IMG/VR virus record: IMGVR_UViG_3300037517_002978
Span: 1-27,038 of that record
Reading direction: 5' to 3' (one strand)
From: a virus
Length of the DNA: 27,038 nucleotides
The notes under the pieces were generated by a model. The model saw only the letters and a list, made by a program, of their open reading frames with translations, had not been told where the DNA came from and made no database searches. Below are positions 25,415 through 27,038 of this stretch, one piece after another. Each line of letters starts with the position of its first letter. Position 1 is the first letter of the stretch. The position numbers were made by a program, and so were the translations under genes.

Positions 25415-27038
25415 CTATTCCCAATTCGGGCACTGAAGACGCAAAGCGCGCGGCTGAGGCCGATGAGAGCGCTCGTCTCACTGTTGCCCGTGAACGCCTC
25501 AAGATCGCCCAAGAGCATGACCGCTCCAACGAAGAGGCCATGCATGAAGATGGCCTCTTCGTTGTGGGCGGGCGCAACCAATGGGATGAGCGCGCGCTGC
25601 GTGAGCGCGACTTGGCCGGGCGCCCGATCTACACGGGCAACATTCTCCCGCCGCTGCTGGCCCAGATCACTGGGGAAATCCGGCGCAACAAGCCCGGCAT
25701 CACTTGCAAGCCCGGCGACAGCGACGCGACCGCTGAGGCCGCGGAGATATTCGAGGGCCTGATCCGCTCGATTGAGCGACTGAGCCAAGCCCCGCGCGTT
25801 TACGCCCGCGTCGGCAAGATGGCCGCCTCTGTCGGCAAAGGCCACATGCGTATCGTCCCGGTCTATGCGGACGATGAGAGCTTTGACGTTGAGCTGCGCA
25901 TCCGCGCCATCCGCAACGTCTATTCGGTCAAGTGGGACCCGAGCGCCCAGCAAGACGACAAGGGCGACGCCAACTGGTGCTACGTCACCTCCGAAGTCGA
26001 TAAAAAGGCCTTTGACGAAGCCTACCCGCAAGCAGGGGAGGCCGCTTGGGCTAAGGCTCAGGCCATCCAGCGCAAGCTTGATGGGTGGCGCACCGGCGAC
26101 GGCAACCGCGTCACGGTCTGCGAAGAATGGCTCGTCAAGAAAGAGCCCTATCAGCGCTATCGCGTAGCCCACACCCGCCCGACCTATATGGGCGTCCAGA
26201 TGGTGCAGCCGACCAACCAAGAGGTTGAGATCGACGGCGACGTTGGCGGCAACACGATCGACGGCGTTGAGGCCGAACACTTCCTTGAGGTCATGGCCCA
26301 GCAGGGCTTTGACGTTGTGCAGTCGCGCACCGCCTACAAGCGCACCGTCTGCATGTATCTCTGGGGCGGCGACAAGCAGCTTGCCGGCCCCATCGAGTGG
26401 AAGGGCCAGCGCATCCCGATCTTCACCTGCGTTGGTGAAGAGATCGACGTTGGCGACCAGACCATTGAGCACGGCATTGTCCGCCACGCCAAGGATGATG
26501 TTCGCTCCTACAACTATGCACGCTCGGCCATGTTGGAGCTTGTCAGCCAAGCGCCCAAGGCGCCGATCATGGTGGCGGACGAGCAGATCGACGGCCACGA
26601 AGACGTGTGGGTGCTCTCGCAAAAGCAGCCCGTCCCGTATCTGCCCTACAATCACATTCCGGGCTTGGGCGCACCGCAAGAGCGCAGCGGCCCGTCTGCG
26701 AACTCAGGCCCGTCTGAACTCGCAGCCTTGGCGCTCACCGGCATCAAGGACACCACCGGCATTCAAGACGCTGCCATCGGCAAGCGCTCGAATGAGACCA
26801 GCGGCATCGCTATCCAGGCGCGCGACGCTCAGGTGGACACCGGGACCTACGTTTATCTCGACAACCTGAACTCGACCATCGAGTCGATGGGCAACGAGCT
26901 GGTTTCAGCGATCCCGCATTACTACTCGGCCCGCAAGCAGATCATGATCCTCGGCAAGGACGACGCGCCGGCGATCATGGAGCTGGACGGCATCGATCTG
27001 AACCTTGGCAAGTACCACGTCATCTGTTCGCGTGGCCC
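25408..27038 (+). CDS. P22-like portal protein (3' truncated by window edge)
   Basis: Open from ATG 25408 to the window end: 543 codons visible. Start: MGPIPNSGTEDAKRAAEA. Features of the P22-type portal family: ILPPLLAQITGEIRRNKPGI early, LIRSIERLSQAPRVYARVGK, ASVGKGHMRIVPVYADDESF, YSVKWDPSAQQDDKGDANWC, then the stem/wing helices with YARSAMLELVSQAPKAPIM and TGIQDAAIGKRSNETSGIA. Portals form the dodecameric DNA gate at one capsid vertex and bind terminase. It follows terL and a small ORF. A 492-codon opposite-strand frame here is only its shadow. Confidence 0.85.
   Translation, partial: MGPIPNSGTEDAKRAAEADESARLTVARERLKIAQEHDRSNEEAMHEDGLFVVGGRNQWDERALRERDLAGRPIYTGNILPPLLAQITGEIRRNKPGITCKPGDSDATAEAAEIFEGLIRSIERLSQAPRVYARVGKMAASVGKGHMRIVPVYADDESFDVELRIRAIRNVYSVKWDPSAQQDDKGDANWCYVTSEVDKKAFDEAYPQAGEAAWAKAQAIQRKLDGWRTGDGNRVTVCEEWLVKKEPYQRYRVAHTRPTYMGVQMVQPTNQEVEIDGDVGGNTIDGVEAEHFLEVMAQQGFDVVQSRTAYKRTVCMYLWGGDKQLAGPIEWKGQRIPIFTCVGEEIDVGDQTIEHGIVRHAKDDVRSYNYARSAMLELVSQAPKAPIMVADEQIDGHEDVWVLSQKQPVPYLPYNHIPGLGAPQERSGPSANSGPSELAALALTGIKDTTGIQDAAIGKRSNETSGIAIQARDAQVDTGTYVYLDNLNSTIESMGNELVSAIPHYYSARKQIMILGKDDAPAIMELDGIDLNLGKYHVICSRG

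Noticed and set aside
25201-26679. 492-codon minus-strand ORF
   Set aside because: It is the shadow of the portal gene; the plus frame from 25408 carries recognisable portal features.

Overview
The window looks like 27 kb of a temperate tailed phage of a GC-rich alphaproteobacterium. Evidence for the host group is a GcrA-type regulator (19304-19810), GC-rich third codon positions throughout, and a 3' tRNA-Ser fragment as attachment site. Evidence for the phage type is a P22-like portal gene running off the right edge, a large terminase, a spanin lysis cassette, a tyrosine integrase and a divergent repressor/Cro-like switch.

Layout. 1-2963 (+): the end of a virion-protein operon, then holin-like, i-spanin/o-spanin and an HNH endonuclease. 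2991-4198 (-): a two-gene unit with a micro membrane protein and a multi-pass membrane protein that ends in a helix-turn-helix (HTH); its gene holds a dense cluster of a 7-base motif. 4199-4500: non-coding DNA full of dyads ending in an intrinsic terminator, a candidate structured RNA. 4497-4709 (-): a small Cys-rich protein. 4710-5161: attP region with the 3' half of tRNA-Ser(GCT). 5162-12030 (-): a long, tightly coupled early operon (DnaJ-like zinc protein, many small proteins, HNH, RecT-like annealing protein, Rap1a-like secreted protein, GIY-YIG protein, Xis-like, integrase). 12142-12606: immunity switch. 12606-15208 (+): small early proteins ending in a terminator at 15215-15253, with one opposite-strand gene carrying a (Lys-Ser)9 tail. 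15317-19045 (+): replication block: winged-helix initiator with an internal iteron/DnaA-box origin, a primase zinc finger split from a TOPRIM-helicase, and a Vsr-like nuclease. 19045-23344 (+): regulators and small proteins, including a GcrA homologue, a Mom-like DNA-modification candidate, two promoters overlaid with palindromes and a tandem winged-helix protein. 23337-27038 (+): packaging genes and portal.

Lysis genes, attachment site and integrase are contiguous. An integrated prophage would have host DNA on one side of the attachment core, so this is the circular/virion form (attP), a circularly permuted assembly, or a tandem prophage. The capsid and tail genes expected between portal and the left-edge gene lie outside the window.

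How the parts fit: the repressor would hold down the leftward recombination/integration operon and the rightward replication operon. The initiator would open its own internal origin with host DnaA and load the primase-helicase. RecT, HNH and Vsr-like nucleases serve recombination and packaging. The Mom-like and GcrA-like proteins would protect phage DNA and redirect host transcription. The tandem winged-helix protein just before the packaging genes is a candidate late activator. All assignments come from reading motifs by eye; no database search was run.
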